Positions 36,472-47,000 of a DNA stretch of 64,000 nt are shown here, piece after piece (position 1 is the stretch's first letter; each line of letters opens with the position of its first letter). A program made the translations under genes and the position numbers. Under the pieces are notes generated by a model that worked only from the letters and a program-made list of their open reading frames with translations, was not told where the DNA came from and ran no database searches. This DNA comes from Hyphomicrobium sp. (GTDB lineage Bacteria; Pseudomonadota; Alphaproteobacteria; Rhizobiales; Hyphomicrobiaceae): the NCBI GenBank assembly GCA_016716675.1, contig JADJVG010000007.1, positions 1 to 64,000 on the forward strand, in the 5' to 3' direction.

Positions 36472-38337
36472 CTACCGCCGTCCGAACAGCCGCTCGATAT
36501 CCGACAGCTTGAGCGCGACATACGTCGGGCGACCGTGATTGCATTGCCCCGAGTAGGGCGTCGCTTCCATATCGCGCAGCAGGGCGTTCATTTCATCAAC
36601 CGTTAGGCGACGGCCGGAGCGCACGCTGCCGTGGCACGCCATGCGCGACGCGATCGCCTCCAGACGATCCTTGAGCGCGCGCGAGGTGCCTTCGGCGCGG
36701 ATTTCCGCGGCGATATCTTTGACCAGACCGTCGATGTCGGTATCGCCGAGAAGGGCTGGCGTTTCGCGGACTGCAACTGCGCCGGGGCCAAACGATTCAA
36801 TCACCAGGCCGAGTTCGGCGAGTTGTTCGGCGTGTTCGCACAAGGCTTCTGCGTCGTCGGCGTCGAGGCTGATGATGGCCGGAATTAACAGCCCCTGCGT
36901 CGCAACCCTGCCCGCCGCGAGCATCGCCTTCATGCGCTCATAGACGAGGCGTTCGTGCGCCGCGTGCTGGTCAACGATGACGAGACCATCGCGGGTCTGC
37001 GCGACGATGTAATTTTCATGGACTTGCGCGCGCACGGCGCCAAGCGGCCGGTCGAGCAGCGCGTCGGGCATCGGCGCTTGCGCCGCCGTCGCGTCTGCGC
37101 TTGGCTGACTGACGGCCGAGAACGGTGCCTGCCGGTCTTCACTGAACGTCGAGCCGTAGCTCCATGATCCGCGCGGTGCGTGCGCTGTGTTTGGCATCAT
37201 GCCGCTGGGCGCGGTCCATTGCCCGCCTGTGCCGCTATCGCCCGGGGCCGCAGGCGGCGCCATCGACGGCAATACGCCAGGTTCGAACGTCTCGAGCGTC
37301 AGGGCTCCGCCCTGGGCGGACGCGCGATGCCCGGCCGCTTCGAGCGCTTCGCGAAGCGCGCCGATCAGCAAGCCGCGCACCCGGCCTGAATCGCGAAAGC
37401 GCACCTCGGCTTTGGTCGGATGAACGTTGACATCGACATCGCCCGGCGCGACGTCGACGAACAGCGCCAGCAATGGCGAGCGCCCGCGCGGGATCAGATC
37501 GCCATAGGCCGCCTTGACCGCACCGATGAGCAGCTTGTCTTTGACCGGGCGGCCATTCACGAACAGATACTGCTGGCTCGAATCCGGCCGGTGCAGTGTC
37601 GGCAATCCTGCGAAACCATAAACGCGCATCGCTCCGGTCGCGCCGCTGCCACCACCTTTGATTTCCAGCGCGTCCGCCATGAACTCCGCGCCCATGATCG
37701 CGCCCAGCCGTTCGAGCAGGCCGCGTGCGCTGGCCTCGCACTTCGGCAGATGGATCGCCTTGCGCTCGCCGGAGGCTATCGTGAAGCCGATGTCGGGGTG
37801 CGCCATCGCCAAGCGCCGAACGATCTCGTTGACGGCCATCGTCTCGGCGCGCTCGGACTTCATGAACTTCAGCCGCGCGGGCGTTGCCGAAAAAAGATCA
37901 CGCACCTCGACGACGGTGCCCGTGTTCAGCGCGGCTGGACGAACGGCGCTCTTTGCGCCGCGCTCGACGACGATGCCGTGGCCGTCCGCGGCGCCGCGCG
38001 CTTTCGACGTCACCTCGAGGCGCGCAATCGATCCGATGGAGGGCAGCGCCTCACCGCGAAACCCGAGGCTCTTGATGTCGAATAGGTCTTCTTCCGAAAG
38101 TTTCGAGGTGGCGTGCCGCTCGACCGACAACACGAGGTCGCCGGGGGCCATGCCGTGTCCGTCGTCGGTGACGCGGATGAGCGATAGGCCACCGCCGGTG
38201 ACGACGACTTCGATGTCGCGCGCACCGGCATCGACGGCGTTCTCGACGAGTTCCTTGACGACGCTCGCCGGGCGCTCGATCACCTCTCCCGCAGCGATGC
38301 GGTTGATCGTTTCAGGTGAAAGCTGGCGAATGGCCAA
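36472..38337 (-). CDS. mutL: DNA mismatch repair protein MutL
   Basis: ATPase matchmaker between MutS and downstream factors. GHKL motifs are seen as 'ELVENAVDAGA', 'DDGHGM' and 'LGFRGEALPSIGSIARLEVTSK', followed by the transducer domain ('QYLFVNGRPVKDKLLIGAVK', 'VHPTKAEVRFRD'). A Pro/Ala/Ser-rich linker leads to the C-terminal dimer domain with 'DQHAAHERLVYERMK'; 'MACHGSVRSGRRLT' resembles the endonuclease-type C-terminal region. 621 residues, intact. Confidence 0.96.
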   Translation of the reverse strand: MAIRQLSPETINRIAAGEVIERPASVVKELVENAVDAGARDIEVVVTGGGLSLIRVTDDGHGMAPGDLVLSVERHATSKLSEEDLFDIKSLGFRGEALPSIGSIARLEVTSKARGAADGHGIVVERGAKSAVRPAALNTGTVVEVRDLFSATPARLKFMKSERAETMAVNEIVRRLAMAHPDIGFTIASGERKAIHLPKCEASARGLLERLGAIMGAEFMADALEIKGGGSGATGAMRVYGFAGLPTLHRPDSSQQYLFVNGRPVKDKLLIGAVKAAYGDLIPRGRSPLLALFVDVAPGDVDVNVHPTKAEVRFRDSGRVRGLLIGALREALEAAGHRASAQGGALTLETFEPGVLPSMAPPAAPGDSGTGGQWTAPSGMMPNTAHAPRGSWSYGSTFSEDRQAPFSAVSQPSADATAAQAPMPDALLDRPLGAVRAQVHENYIVAQTRDGLVIVDQHAAHERLVYERMKAMLAAGRVATQGLLIPAIISLDADDAEALCEHAEQLAELGLVIESFGPGAVAVRETPALLGDTDIDGLVKDIAAEIRAEGTSRALKDRLEAIASRMACHGSVRSGRRLTVDEMNALLRDMEATPYSGQCNHGRPTYVALKLSDIERLFGRR

Positions 38338-38354
38338 GGCGTCGCTCCAGGGGC

Positions 38355-39703
38355 TTACGCCCCGTTGGCGAGGCGCTCTTTGGTCAGTATCTTCGCGAGT
38401 TCGACGGCGGGCTGATCGAACGGATCAACACCCAGCAGGCGGCCGGCGAGAATCGTTTCGATCATAAAGTGCATCAGCAGCGCGCCGAGCGTCTTTTCGT
38501 CGAGTTTTGCAAGATCAAATGTCCGCACCGGGCGGCCAGCGCGGGCAAGAGCGGCGGGCACGGCATGCGCCTGCGACCGGCCATGAAGTCGGCACCGGCC
38601 AACCGCGCCAATCCGGCATCAATCGTCGGGCCCGCGCCTGCGGTCGGCACCCGCAGAACCGTCATCATATGGGTGCGCGGACCGTCCATGAACAGCTGTA
38701 ACTGGCTGTGCTGATCGAGCGGCCCGAGGCAGGCAACCGGGCTGGTGCCCTCGCAGTTCTTGCCGAGGCTCTCAGCCCAAAGCTGCACGAACCACGCCGA
38801 CAAGCGGCCGAGGCGATCGGCATAGGGCATCATCACGAGCGTCGAAATTCCCCTCTCTTTGTTGAGGCCGACAGCAACGGCCGCGCCGATGGCGGGCGCA
38901 AACTCTTCCGGCGATTTGGCGTCTAGCAGCGCCGTGATGACGCTGTGCGCACCGGCACGCAGCGCCAGTGGATCAAGGCCGCGCGCGATCGCCGGCATCA
39001 GGCCGACGTTTGTGAGGCACGAGAAGCGTCCGCCGATGCCGGTATGGTGCTCCAGCATCGGGATGCGCAGCGACGCAAACAACGTCCGCAACCCGTTGCT
39101 CTTGCCGGGCTGATCGGGCTCCGTGATGCCGAGAAACATCTTCGGGATTTGGGCTTCGAGGCCCGCAGCCTTGACGGCTGAGAGCGTGGCGATGACTTGC
39201 GCTAAGGTTTCAGCCGTACCGCCCGACTTCGACGTGACGACGAAGCGGGCCGTCGGCAGATCGAGATTAGCGAGCGCGCCGGCGAGCGTGGCGCCGTCCA
39301 AATTGTCATAGAAGCGGGTGCGCGGACGCAGGCGCTGCTTCGGGTCGGCGCCGCCCGGAATGTTCCAGCCGGCAAGCTGCGCCAGCGTCTGCCCACCAAG
39401 CCCCGATCCGCCCGTGCCGAAGAAGATGATCGTTGACGCGCCAGCCGACAGGGCCTTCAACGCCGCTGTGGCATCCGCGGCGTCCGCCGTCTCTTCGGCG
39501 ATGTTCAGCAGCGGCAATCGCTTCGCCGCGTAATCAGCCTTTAGGGCTTCGATGTGCGGCCAGGTTTTCTTCAGCCACGCTTCATAACTGGCGCGCGGCA
39601 GACCGTGCTGGCCGATGGCGCCTTCGAGGCACCCATCGATCGATTGCGTGACGGCGGAACCCGAGCCAGCAAGAGCCTGCTCAGCCGTGCGATGTGCGCC
39701 CAT
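38355..39703 (-). pseudogene. pgi: Glucose-6-phosphate isomerase gene with one frameshift
   Basis: Interconverts glucose-6-phosphate and fructose-6-phosphate. The main frame (39703 down to about 38575) holds 'IIFFGTGGSGLGGQTLAQLAGWN', 'FVVTSKSGGTAETLAQ' and 'LNKERGISTLVMMPYADRLGRLSAWFVQLWAESLGKN'. After 'GADFMAGR' it goes off into an unrelated tail ending at 38474. The expected end ('QAHAVPAALARAGRPVR', 'LGALLMHFMIETILAGRLLGVDPFDQPAVE') is in another frame to the stop at 38355. A small indel at about 38570-38585, in a GC-rich GCCGG repeat, explains it. Likely functional if this is a sequence error. Confidence 0.87.
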
Positions 39704-39802
39704 GACGTTCCCTCAGACGATACGTGAAAAGCCGAGAGGCGGTGAGCCCCCCGGCATGTCGATGTGGTGCCGCGGCGCCGTTTGCCGCCCTTAGCCTGTC
39801 TT

Positions 39803-41263
39803 TTAGCCTGGATTTGCCGATTTGGCAGGCGCGACGGATGCGCCCCCTGCCGGCGCCGACTCAGAGGAGGGCATTTTAGGCGCAACATCCAGACCGAGAC
39901 CAGTCGGTTTTCCGACCACGGTTACGATCAGCTTATCAGGATTGAGAAAACGCTTAGCAACGCGCTTGGCGTCATCCATAGAGACCGCTTCGACGAGCTT
40001 GTTGCGCGTATCGACATAATCGGTGCCGAAGCCTTCCACCTGCAGCCCGAGCAACTGCGAGGCGATCTTCGCATTGGTATCGAAGCGCAGCGCATAGGAG
40101 CCGGTCAGATAGTCCTTAGCGGCCTGAAGGTCTTCTGCCGTTGGACCGTTGTCGGCCATCTTTTTCATTTCTGCGCGGATGATCGAAAGGCTTTCGGCCA
40201 TCGCCTCGTTCTTGGTTGCAACGCTGCCCGACAGGATCGACGTGTGCTCATAGGGTTGCAGATAGCTGTAGACCGAATAAGCAAGGCCGCGCTTCTCGCG
40301 CACCTCTTCCATCAGCTTGGATGAGAACCCGCCGCCGCCGAGGATGTGGTTGACGACGAACGCCGCCATGAAATCCGGGTCCTTGCGCGCCATAGCCGCA
40401 AGCCCGAACACCGCCACAGACTGCGGCACGTTCATCTCGATGACTTTTTGCTGCCCGCCGATCGGCTCGGTCATGGGAACGGGCAAAAGATCGGCTTCAT
40501 CCGGCAAGCCGCCGAACACATCGTCAAGCATTTTACCGAACGTGGCGGCGTCGATGTCACCAACGGCCACAACCTTCAAATTGCTCTTCGCGAACGTGCG
40601 CTTGTGAAAGGCGACCAGATCGTCGCGCGTGATTTTGCTGACGGTCTCGACCGTACCATTCGAAGGACGCCCATAGGGATGTCCCGCAAAGGCCAACGCA
40701 TACCATTCGCGGCCCGCAACCTTATCGGGGTCCTTGTCGGCATAGGCGATATTGGCCAGCAACTGCTGACGGATTCGATCGACGGCATCGGCATCAAAGC
40801 GCGGCTTCTGAATAGCGAGCTTCAACAGGGCGATGGCTTTATCGCGATTGGCGGACAGCGTTTCAAACGAGCCATAAAGCCCGTCCTTGCTGTCGTCGAA
40901 GCTCATGCGCATGGCGATGTCTTCCATGCGCTCCTGGAACTCGGCCGACGGCACATCGCCCGCGCCTTCATCCATCATCGCCGTGATGAAGTTCGCGACA
41001 CCATCCTTGCCAGTCGGGTCTTGGCTGTTGCCGCCGACAAATGCAAAGCGCAGCGCCATCAGGGGAACGCTGTGTTCTTCAACGAGCCAGGCTTCAATAC
41101 CACCGGGGCTTTTGATCGTCTGAATGTTCATGGCTTGGGCCGGGCGTGAAAGGGTGACGGCAAAGACGATCGCAGCGAACGCAATCGTGAGGCGGGACGC
41201 GATGTGCGCGACGGAACGAACCGCAATCGCGCCAGACATTGCAATAGGGGATATCATCATCAC
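39803..41263 (-). CDS. M16 family peptidase, probably inactive partner subunit
   Basis: 486 residues with a signal peptide-like N-terminus ending near 'SRPAQA'. The M16 fold is clear ('VPLMALRFAFVGGNSQDP', 'GHPYGRPSNGT', 'LGGGGFSSKLMEEVREKRGLAYSVYSYL'), but the zinc motif H-x-x-E-H is absent: 'GVANFITAMMDEG' stands in its place. Such proteins pair with an active M16 partner, which is the overlapping upstream gene. The pair resembles PqqF/YhjJ-type periplasmic proteases. GTG/ATG starts overlap the upstream stop. Confidence 0.88.
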   Translation of the reverse strand: MMMISPIAMSGAIAVRSVAHIASRLTIAFAAIVFAVTLSRPAQAMNIQTIKSPGGIEAWLVEEHSVPLMALRFAFVGGNSQDPTGKDGVANFITAMMDEGAGDVPSAEFQERMEDIAMRMSFDDSKDGLYGSFETLSANRDKAIALLKLAIQKPRFDADAVDRIRQQLLANIAYADKDPDKVAGREWYALAFAGHPYGRPSNGTVETVSKITRDDLVAFHKRTFAKSNLKVVAVGDIDAATFGKMLDDVFGGLPDEADLLPVPMTEPIGGQQKVIEMNVPQSVAVFGLAAMARKDPDFMAAFVVNHILGGGGFSSKLMEEVREKRGLAYSVYSYLQPYEHTSILSGSVATKNEAMAESLSIIRAEMKKMADNGPTAEDLQAAKDYLTGSYALRFDTNAKIASQLLGLQVEGFGTDYVDTRNKLVEAVSMDDAKRVAKRFLNPDKLIVTVVGKPTGLGLDVAPKMPSSESAPAGGASVAPAKSANPG

Positions 41264-42666
41264 TGCACCACACTTCCGGCAGCTTCTGGCGCGCTACTGT
41301 CGGCAACGCCGCTCTTATCGGGCAGCAGATACCCGGTCACAGAATGGCGCACGTCGAGATATTCGGCGGCAACCTTCTTGATGTCATCGAGGGTAACTTT
41401 CGAGATCGCAGCCGGCCAGCCTTCGACGTCGGCGACGGTCCGACCAACCGCGAGGTTCCAGCCATAGCGCCGCGCCAGCGTAGCCTGATTATCGCTCTCG
41501 TAGACATAGTCGGCGAGGTAAGAGCTCTTGGCGCGTTCGAGTTCAGCAGCCGTCACGCCGTTTTTGACGATGTCATTAAACACTTCGTCGGCGAGGGCTT
41601 CGGATTTTTCGAGCGGCACGCCGTCGGCAGCGATCGCGTAGATCGAGATCGTGCCGCTATCGAGGCCGCTGCCCGAATAGTCGCCACCGGCGCTCGACGC
41701 GACCTTGGCGTCTACCACCAGCTTTTTATACAGGCGGCTGGTCGAGCCCGACGCTGCGATCTTCATCAACAGGTCGAGGGCTTCGGCTTCGCCCGGCTTT
41801 GCCGTGGTGTAGCTCGGCGTCACGTAATCGCGGTGGAACGAATAGTTGCCGGCGCGCGGGTCTTTCAGCTCAAGTTGGCGCGCAACGATCTGCGGCGGAT
41901 CTGACGGCCGCACGCGCTTGGTCTCAATTTTCGGGTTGGCGGGAATCTTCCCATACGTCGCCTCTGCCATCGTCTTGACTTCATCGGCGGTCACATCGCC
42001 GGAGACCACAAGGATAGCGTTATTCGGCGCGTAGTAGTGCTTGTAGAACGTCAGCGCGTCTTCGCGCGAGAGCTTGGCGATCTCGTGATACCAGCCGATG
42101 ATCGGCACACCATACGGGTGGTTGAGGTACAGCGCAGCGTTCATCTGCTCGTTCAATTCCGCCGACGGGTTGTTATCGATGCGCGAGCGGCGCTCTTCTA
42201 GAATGACATCGCGCTCGGTCAGAACTTCCTTCTCGTCGAGCCGAAGGTTGACCATGCGGTCGGCTTCCATTTCCATCATCTTCGGCAGCCGGTCTTTCGA
42301 CACGCGCTGGAAGTAGGCGGTCGCGTCATTGCCGGTGAAGGCGTTGTCTTGCCCACCGAGGCGCCCGACAATCTTGGAAAACTCGCCGACCGGAATCTTG
42401 TCAGTCGACTTGAACATCAAATGTTCGAGGAAATGGGCGATGCCCGACTTGCCGCGCACCTCGTCGGCGGCGCCAACGCGATACCAAATCATGTGGGTTA
42501 CGACAGGCGCCCGGTAATCGGGAATGACGACAACCTGCAGTCCGTTGTCCAGCTTGAACTCGCTGGCGCGGGTGGCGCTTTCAGCGGCGTAGACATGCGA
42601 ATTGAGTGCGAGCATTGGCAAAGCCATCATCAAAGTTGAGAGGAGCAGGCGAAGCGGATTGAGCAT
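41260..42666 (-). CDS. M16 family zinc metallopeptidase, active subunit
   Basis: About 468 residues. The inverted zinc motif 'GIAHFLEHLMFKS' (H-x-x-E-H) and the downstream 'ERDVILEERRSRIDNNPSAEL' with the third metal ligand are present. An N-terminal hydrophobic stretch ('LLLSTLMMALPMLALNSHVYA') is a likely signal peptide, placing it in the periplasm. ATG 42666 is preferred over GTG 42684 because of AAGGA seven to eleven bases before. It overlaps its inactive partner by 4 bases, so they probably form a heterodimer. Confidence 0.93.
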   Translation of the reverse strand: MLNPLRLLLSTLMMALPMLALNSHVYAAESATRASEFKLDNGLQVVVIPDYRAPVVTHMIWYRVGAADEVRGKSGIAHFLEHLMFKSTDKIPVGEFSKIVGRLGGQDNAFTGNDATAYFQRVSKDRLPKMMEMEADRMVNLRLDEKEVLTERDVILEERRSRIDNNPSAELNEQMNAALYLNHPYGVPIIGWYHEIAKLSREDALTFYKHYYAPNNAILVVSGDVTADEVKTMAEATYGKIPANPKIETKRVRPSDPPQIVARQLELKDPRAGNYSFHRDYVTPSYTTAKPGEAEALDLLMKIAASGSTSRLYKKLVVDAKVASSAGGDYSGSGLDSGTISIYAIAADGVPLEKSEALADEVFNDIVKNGVTAAELERAKSSYLADYVYESDNQATLARRYGWNLAVGRTVADVEGWPAAISKVTLDDIKKVAAEYLDVRHSVTGYLLPDKSGVADSSAPEAAGSVVQ

Positions 42667-42993
42667 CGGTCGTCCTTCGGTCACGTCAGCATAGGGGCGG
42701 TCACGTCTTCATAGGAGCGTCGCCGCCGGAATCTTGGTCCGTCTCTGAGGCTGTGGTCGGGACGTCGCAACGACGCCCGCTTGGCCGAGCCTACTGGCCC
42801 TGAATAGACGCAGACCACCTGTCGAAACCGGGCCCTATGCCCGGCTCTGAGCCGCCTCAAGAGATCGGTGGTTGATGAGATAAAGTCAAATGACAAGCTA
42901 GTCATGTCGGCCGCGCCATGACGGCCGAAAAAATCAATAAAATTTATTATTTTCAACGCCTTAACGGGCGCACTTCGGCGGCGCGGCGGCCTG
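42667..42993. other. Intergenic region between lipoprotein and M16 genes
   Basis: 327 bp with no supportable gene. It holds an AT-rich patch (42931-42953), a 7-bp inverted repeat TCGGCCG/CGGCCGA (42907-42927), and ATGAC/GTCAT (42890-42905). These could be promoter or operator elements for the M16 pair, but nothing is decisive. An open frame of 113 codons crossing it is Arg-rich and without homology. Confidence 0.4.
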
Positions 42994-43455
42994 TCACTCG
43001 GCCTCTTCCTCTTCCGGCGCATTCCATTTCTTGATGGCCGACAAGACCGACGAACGGCACGGCCCGAGTGGTCCCGTTGCCAAATCGGCGTCTTGATCGC
43101 CCAGCGCCTTGGCCTGCTCGTAATGCACCTTGCAGTACGCGGCCTGCTGGCGTTCGAGGTCGGCTTTCGAATTCTCGCGCGTCGCGTCGTAGTCTTTGAC
43201 CTCAGCTATACCGTTGGCCATGGCCGCGCCCTGCGAGCCGGGCTCCGGCAGCTTGTCGAGGCCGGGCGGCACCACCAGCGGCGAGCGCTCGCGCACCTTC
43301 ACTTCTTTTTTTACCGATCCGGTGCTGTTGACGCCCATCGCGTCGAAGATCTTGCCGTTCAGTTGGATGTCGTCGGCACCGCAGCCCGATAGCGCCGCTA
43401 CAGCCAGAATCGCGGCCGCGCGCAAGGCATTTTTCGCGTATGTTTTCAACGACAT
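42994..43455 (-). CDS. Putative lipoprotein
   Basis: 153 residues. N-terminal signal with lipobox 'LAVAALSGCGADD' (cysteine at about residue 25). The mature part has 'NGKIFDAMGVN' and 'RSPLVVPPGLDKLPEPG', a combination common to short alphaproteobacterial lipoproteins of unknown role, and ends in a Glu-rich tail. GGGGG lies upstream of ATG 43455. It sits directly after lspA, the lipoprotein signal peptidase, on the same strand. Confidence 0.85.
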   Translation of the reverse strand: MSLKTYAKNALRAAAILAVAALSGCGADDIQLNGKIFDAMGVNSTGSVKKEVKVRERSPLVVPPGLDKLPEPGSQGAAMANGIAEVKDYDATRENSKADLERQQAAYCKVHYEQAKALGDQDADLATGPLGPCRSSVLSAIKKWNAPEEEEAE

Positions 43456-43522
43456 AGGTTTCCCCCGGTCAAACCGGACCCGATTTCCCCAACGAATTCA
43501 ATAAGGCGCGTTTGCGGCGCTA

Positions 43523-44026
43523 TTACGACTCGCCTCTCAGGGAGTCATACAAGAGGCCGACGACGCCAGCAACGATGGCCATGTCTGCAATGTTGAAAAC
43601 GTACCAGTAAAACCCGAAGGCGTGCATTGAAAAGAAGTCCGCGACGCCGCCGATCAGCACCCGGTCGATGGCATTGCCCAACGCGCCGCCGATAATCAGG
43701 GCGAGGGACACGGTCATGAGTCGCCCGGTCGAGGCCTTGTTCAGCCACCCCCACATCAACGCGCTGACCACCACGGCAAATGCCACCAGCAGGTATTGGC
43801 CGAACGGACTGTCCTGATTGAACAGCGAGTAGCTGATGCCGGTGTTCTTGACGAACACGAGATCGAGGAACGGCGTCACCGACACGCGGCCCCGCGACAC
43901 GATATCGTAGACGTACAGCATCCAGAACTTATGGGCCTGATCGATCACGAGCGTCGTCAGCGCCACCGTCGCGGCCAGCCGCGCGTGTTGGCTCCACAGC
44001 CAGGATGGGCGAGCTGGGGTATCCAT
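43523..44026 (-). CDS. lspA: Lipoprotein signal peptidase (signal peptidase II)
   Basis: Aspartic membrane protease that removes signal peptides of prolipoproteins. 167 residues, four hydrophobic segments, 'FVKNTGISYSLF' and the two catalytic Asp motifs 'GGALGNAIDRVLIGGVADFF' and 'YVFNIADMAI'. Its start codon overlaps the ileS stop, the classic ileS-lspA arrangement; a lipoprotein gene follows. Confidence 0.96.
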   Translation of the reverse strand: MDTPARPSWLWSQHARLAATVALTTLVIDQAHKFWMLYVYDIVSRGRVSVTPFLDLVFVKNTGISYSLFNQDSPFGQYLLVAFAVVVSALMWGWLNKASTGRLMTVSLALIIGGALGNAIDRVLIGGVADFFSMHAFGFYWYVFNIADMAIVAGVVGLLYDSLRGES

Positions 44027-47000
44027 CAGGCGCCGGCCATCGAGTCAATCTCGCGGACAGCGGCGGCATCGCGCGCCGACAGATCAGGGTATGCGGGGTC
44101 CGACCCGACATCCTGCGTGATGCGCCACGACCGCGCGCACTTGGTGCCTTCGGCGCGTTTTACGACCACGCCGACGCCAGGAACGCTCGGCAACATGAAC
44201 GCGCCTTCGGGCACGGCCTTGTCGCTGACCTTGATCGCCGACGTGATGCAGACCTCCGCCATATCGACACCCTCAAGCCCGACCATCAAATCGGGATCGG
44301 TGACATAGACGTCGGGTGCGGCTTCAAGCGACGAGCCGATCTTCTTGTTGGCACGTTCGACTTCGAGCGCGCCCGTGACGGCGCTGCGGACTTCCTTCAC
44401 CCGATCCCACTTGGCGGCGAGGTTATCATCGCGCCAGTCGCGCGGGATTTTGGCGAAGGCAACGAGATGCACGCTCTCCTCGGCGTTGGGCTTGTAGAGC
44501 ATCCAGGCTTCTTCTGCCGTGAACGACAAGATCGGCGCCAGCCAGCGGATCAGCGTATCGCACAGATGATCGACAACGGTCAGCGCCGCGCGGCGCTTTA
44601 CGCTCGATGGCGCTTCGCAATACAGCGCATCCTTGCGGATGTCGAAATAGAACGCCGACAGCTCGGTGTTCATGAATTGCGTCAGCACCGCCACGACTTT
44701 GCGATAGTCGTAGGTCTTGTAGGCGTGCTGGATTTCGTGATCGAGTTCGGCAAGGCGATGCAGCATCAGGCGTTCGATTTCAAACGGCCACATAGCTTTG
44801 AATGCCACCGCATCGCCCGGCTTGAAATGGGCCAGCGCGCCGAGCATCCAGCGCAGCGTGTTGCGCAGCTTGCGGTAGGTTTCTGAGAAGGTCTTCAGGA
44901 TTTCCGGACCGATGCGCAGATCGTCGGAATAATCCGATGCCGCAACCCACAGCCGCAGAATATCGGCGCCCGACTTGGCCATGACGTCCTGGGGCGCAAC
45001 CACATTGCCCAAGGACTTCGACATCTTCTGCCCCTTCTCGTCGAGCACGAAGCCGTGGGTCAGAACGACGTCATACGGCGCGTGTCCGCGCGTGCCGCAC
45101 GATTCGAGCAACGACGAATGGAACCAGCCGCGATGCTGGTCCGAGCCTTCAAGGTACATGACCTTATCCTGGCCACCATCGACGCGGCGCGTCAGACCCT
45201 TTAGGCCCGGGAACGCCACGTCGTCTTCGAGCGTGAAGGCGTGCGTGCAGCCTGAGTCAAACCAGACGTCGAGCACGTCTTTGACCTGCTCCCACTTCGG
45301 CAAGTCGGCGTCCGGTACGAGCCCCTTGAGGAACCGCTGTTTCGCGCCTTCTTCAAACCAAACGTCCGCGCCGTTCTCGGCAAACGCCTGTTCAATGCGG
45401 GCCATAAGCTCGGGCGATTGCGAAGCGTGCGCGCCGTTGCCGGGCAGCACTTCATCTGTTTCGACGTTACGAAAAACCGCAATCGGCACACCCCACGCGC
45501 GCTGACGCGACACCACCCAATCGGGGCGATTGGCGATCATGCCCGTGATGCGGTTCTCGCCGACCTCCGGCACCCATTCGGTCTTTCTGATTTCGGCAAG
45601 CGCAACGGAGCGCAACGTAGCTGCGTTGTGACCCGATATCCCCTCTCCCCGTTCCGGCGACGCGCCGGACGGGGCGAGGGGGTAATCCATACCGATGAAC
45701 CACTGTGGTGTGTTGCGGAAGATGACCGGCTTCTTCGAACGCCAGGAATGCGGATATTGATGCTTCAGGCGGCCGCGGGCGATGATGTTGCCAGCCTCTT
45801 GCAGCGCTTTGATCACCGCATCGTTGGCATCACCCTTGTCGCCGTTTTCCTTGAGAACGCGCTTACCTTCGAATCCGGGCGCGGCCTTCGTCAGCACGCC
45901 ATCGGCATCGACGGTGAACGGCACAGTGGTGTCGATGCCGCGCTCCCGAAGCGCCTTCTGGCTGGCGGTCCAGATGTTGTAGTCGTCGGCACCGTGCCCC
46001 GGAGCTGTGTGCACAAATCCGGTACCGGTGTCGTCGGTGACGTGATCGCCATCAAGCAGCGGAACATCAAAGTCGTAGCCGAGCGATGCGAGCGGATGCG
46101 CGCAAACAGCAGCCTTCAGGTCTGCCGCATTCACGGTCGCGCGCTTTTCATAGGCTTCGACTTTCGCAGCCTTCATCACGTCGGCAGCGAGCTTATCGGC
46201 GAGGATCAGCTTGTCGCCGACTTTGGCCCAGTTGTTTTCCGCAGCCGCCGTTACTTCGTAGAGGCCGTACGCGATCTTTGAATGGAAACTGATGGCGCGG
46301 TTGCCGGGGATCGTCCAAGGCGTGGTGGTCCAGATGACGACGCTCGCGCTTTGATCCCCGAAGCGGGCCGGAAACTTCACCCAGATCATATCCGACTGAT
46401 AGTCCTGATATTCGACCTCGGCTTCGGCGAGCGCCGTTTTCTCAACGACGCTCCACATCACAGGCTTCGAACCGCGATAAAGCAGACCGCTCGCGGCAAA
46501 CTTCATGATCTCGCGCGCGATGATGCTTTCCGCGCGGTATGCCATCGTCGAATAGGGATTATCCCAATCGCCGATCACGCCGAGACGCTTGAACTCGTCG
46601 CGCTGCACGGCGAGCCAGTGCTTGGCAAATTCGCGACACTCGCCGCGAAACGCGTTCATTGCTTTCGGATCGGAGAAATTCGGCTTCTCCTTGCCCTTGG
46701 CGCGATATTGCTCTTCGATCTTCCATTCGATCGGCAGGCCGTGGCAGTCCCAGCCCGGCACGTAGTTGCTATCGTGGCCAAGCATCTGCTGGCTTTTCAC
46801 GACCAGGTCTTTCAGAATTTTATTGAGCGCGTGGCCGATGTGAATGTTGCCGTTGGCATACGGCGGTCCATCGTGCAGCACGAATTTGACGCGGCCCTTC
46901 GATTGCGCGCGGATCTTGTTGTAAAGCCCGATCTCATCCCAGCGCTTGAGCAACTTCGGTTCAAGGTCCGGCAGACCGGCGCGCATTGGAAACGGCGTCT

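Noticed and set aside
42907..42933. Terminator after the lipoprotein gene
   Set aside because: The 7-bp stem is flanked by A residues on the plus strand, which gives a T-run on the wrong side for the minus-strand transcript.
42681..43022. 113-codon open frame between the lipoprotein and M16 genes
   Set aside because: Very Arg-rich, no homology, overlaps the lipoprotein gene end and crosses the probable promoter.
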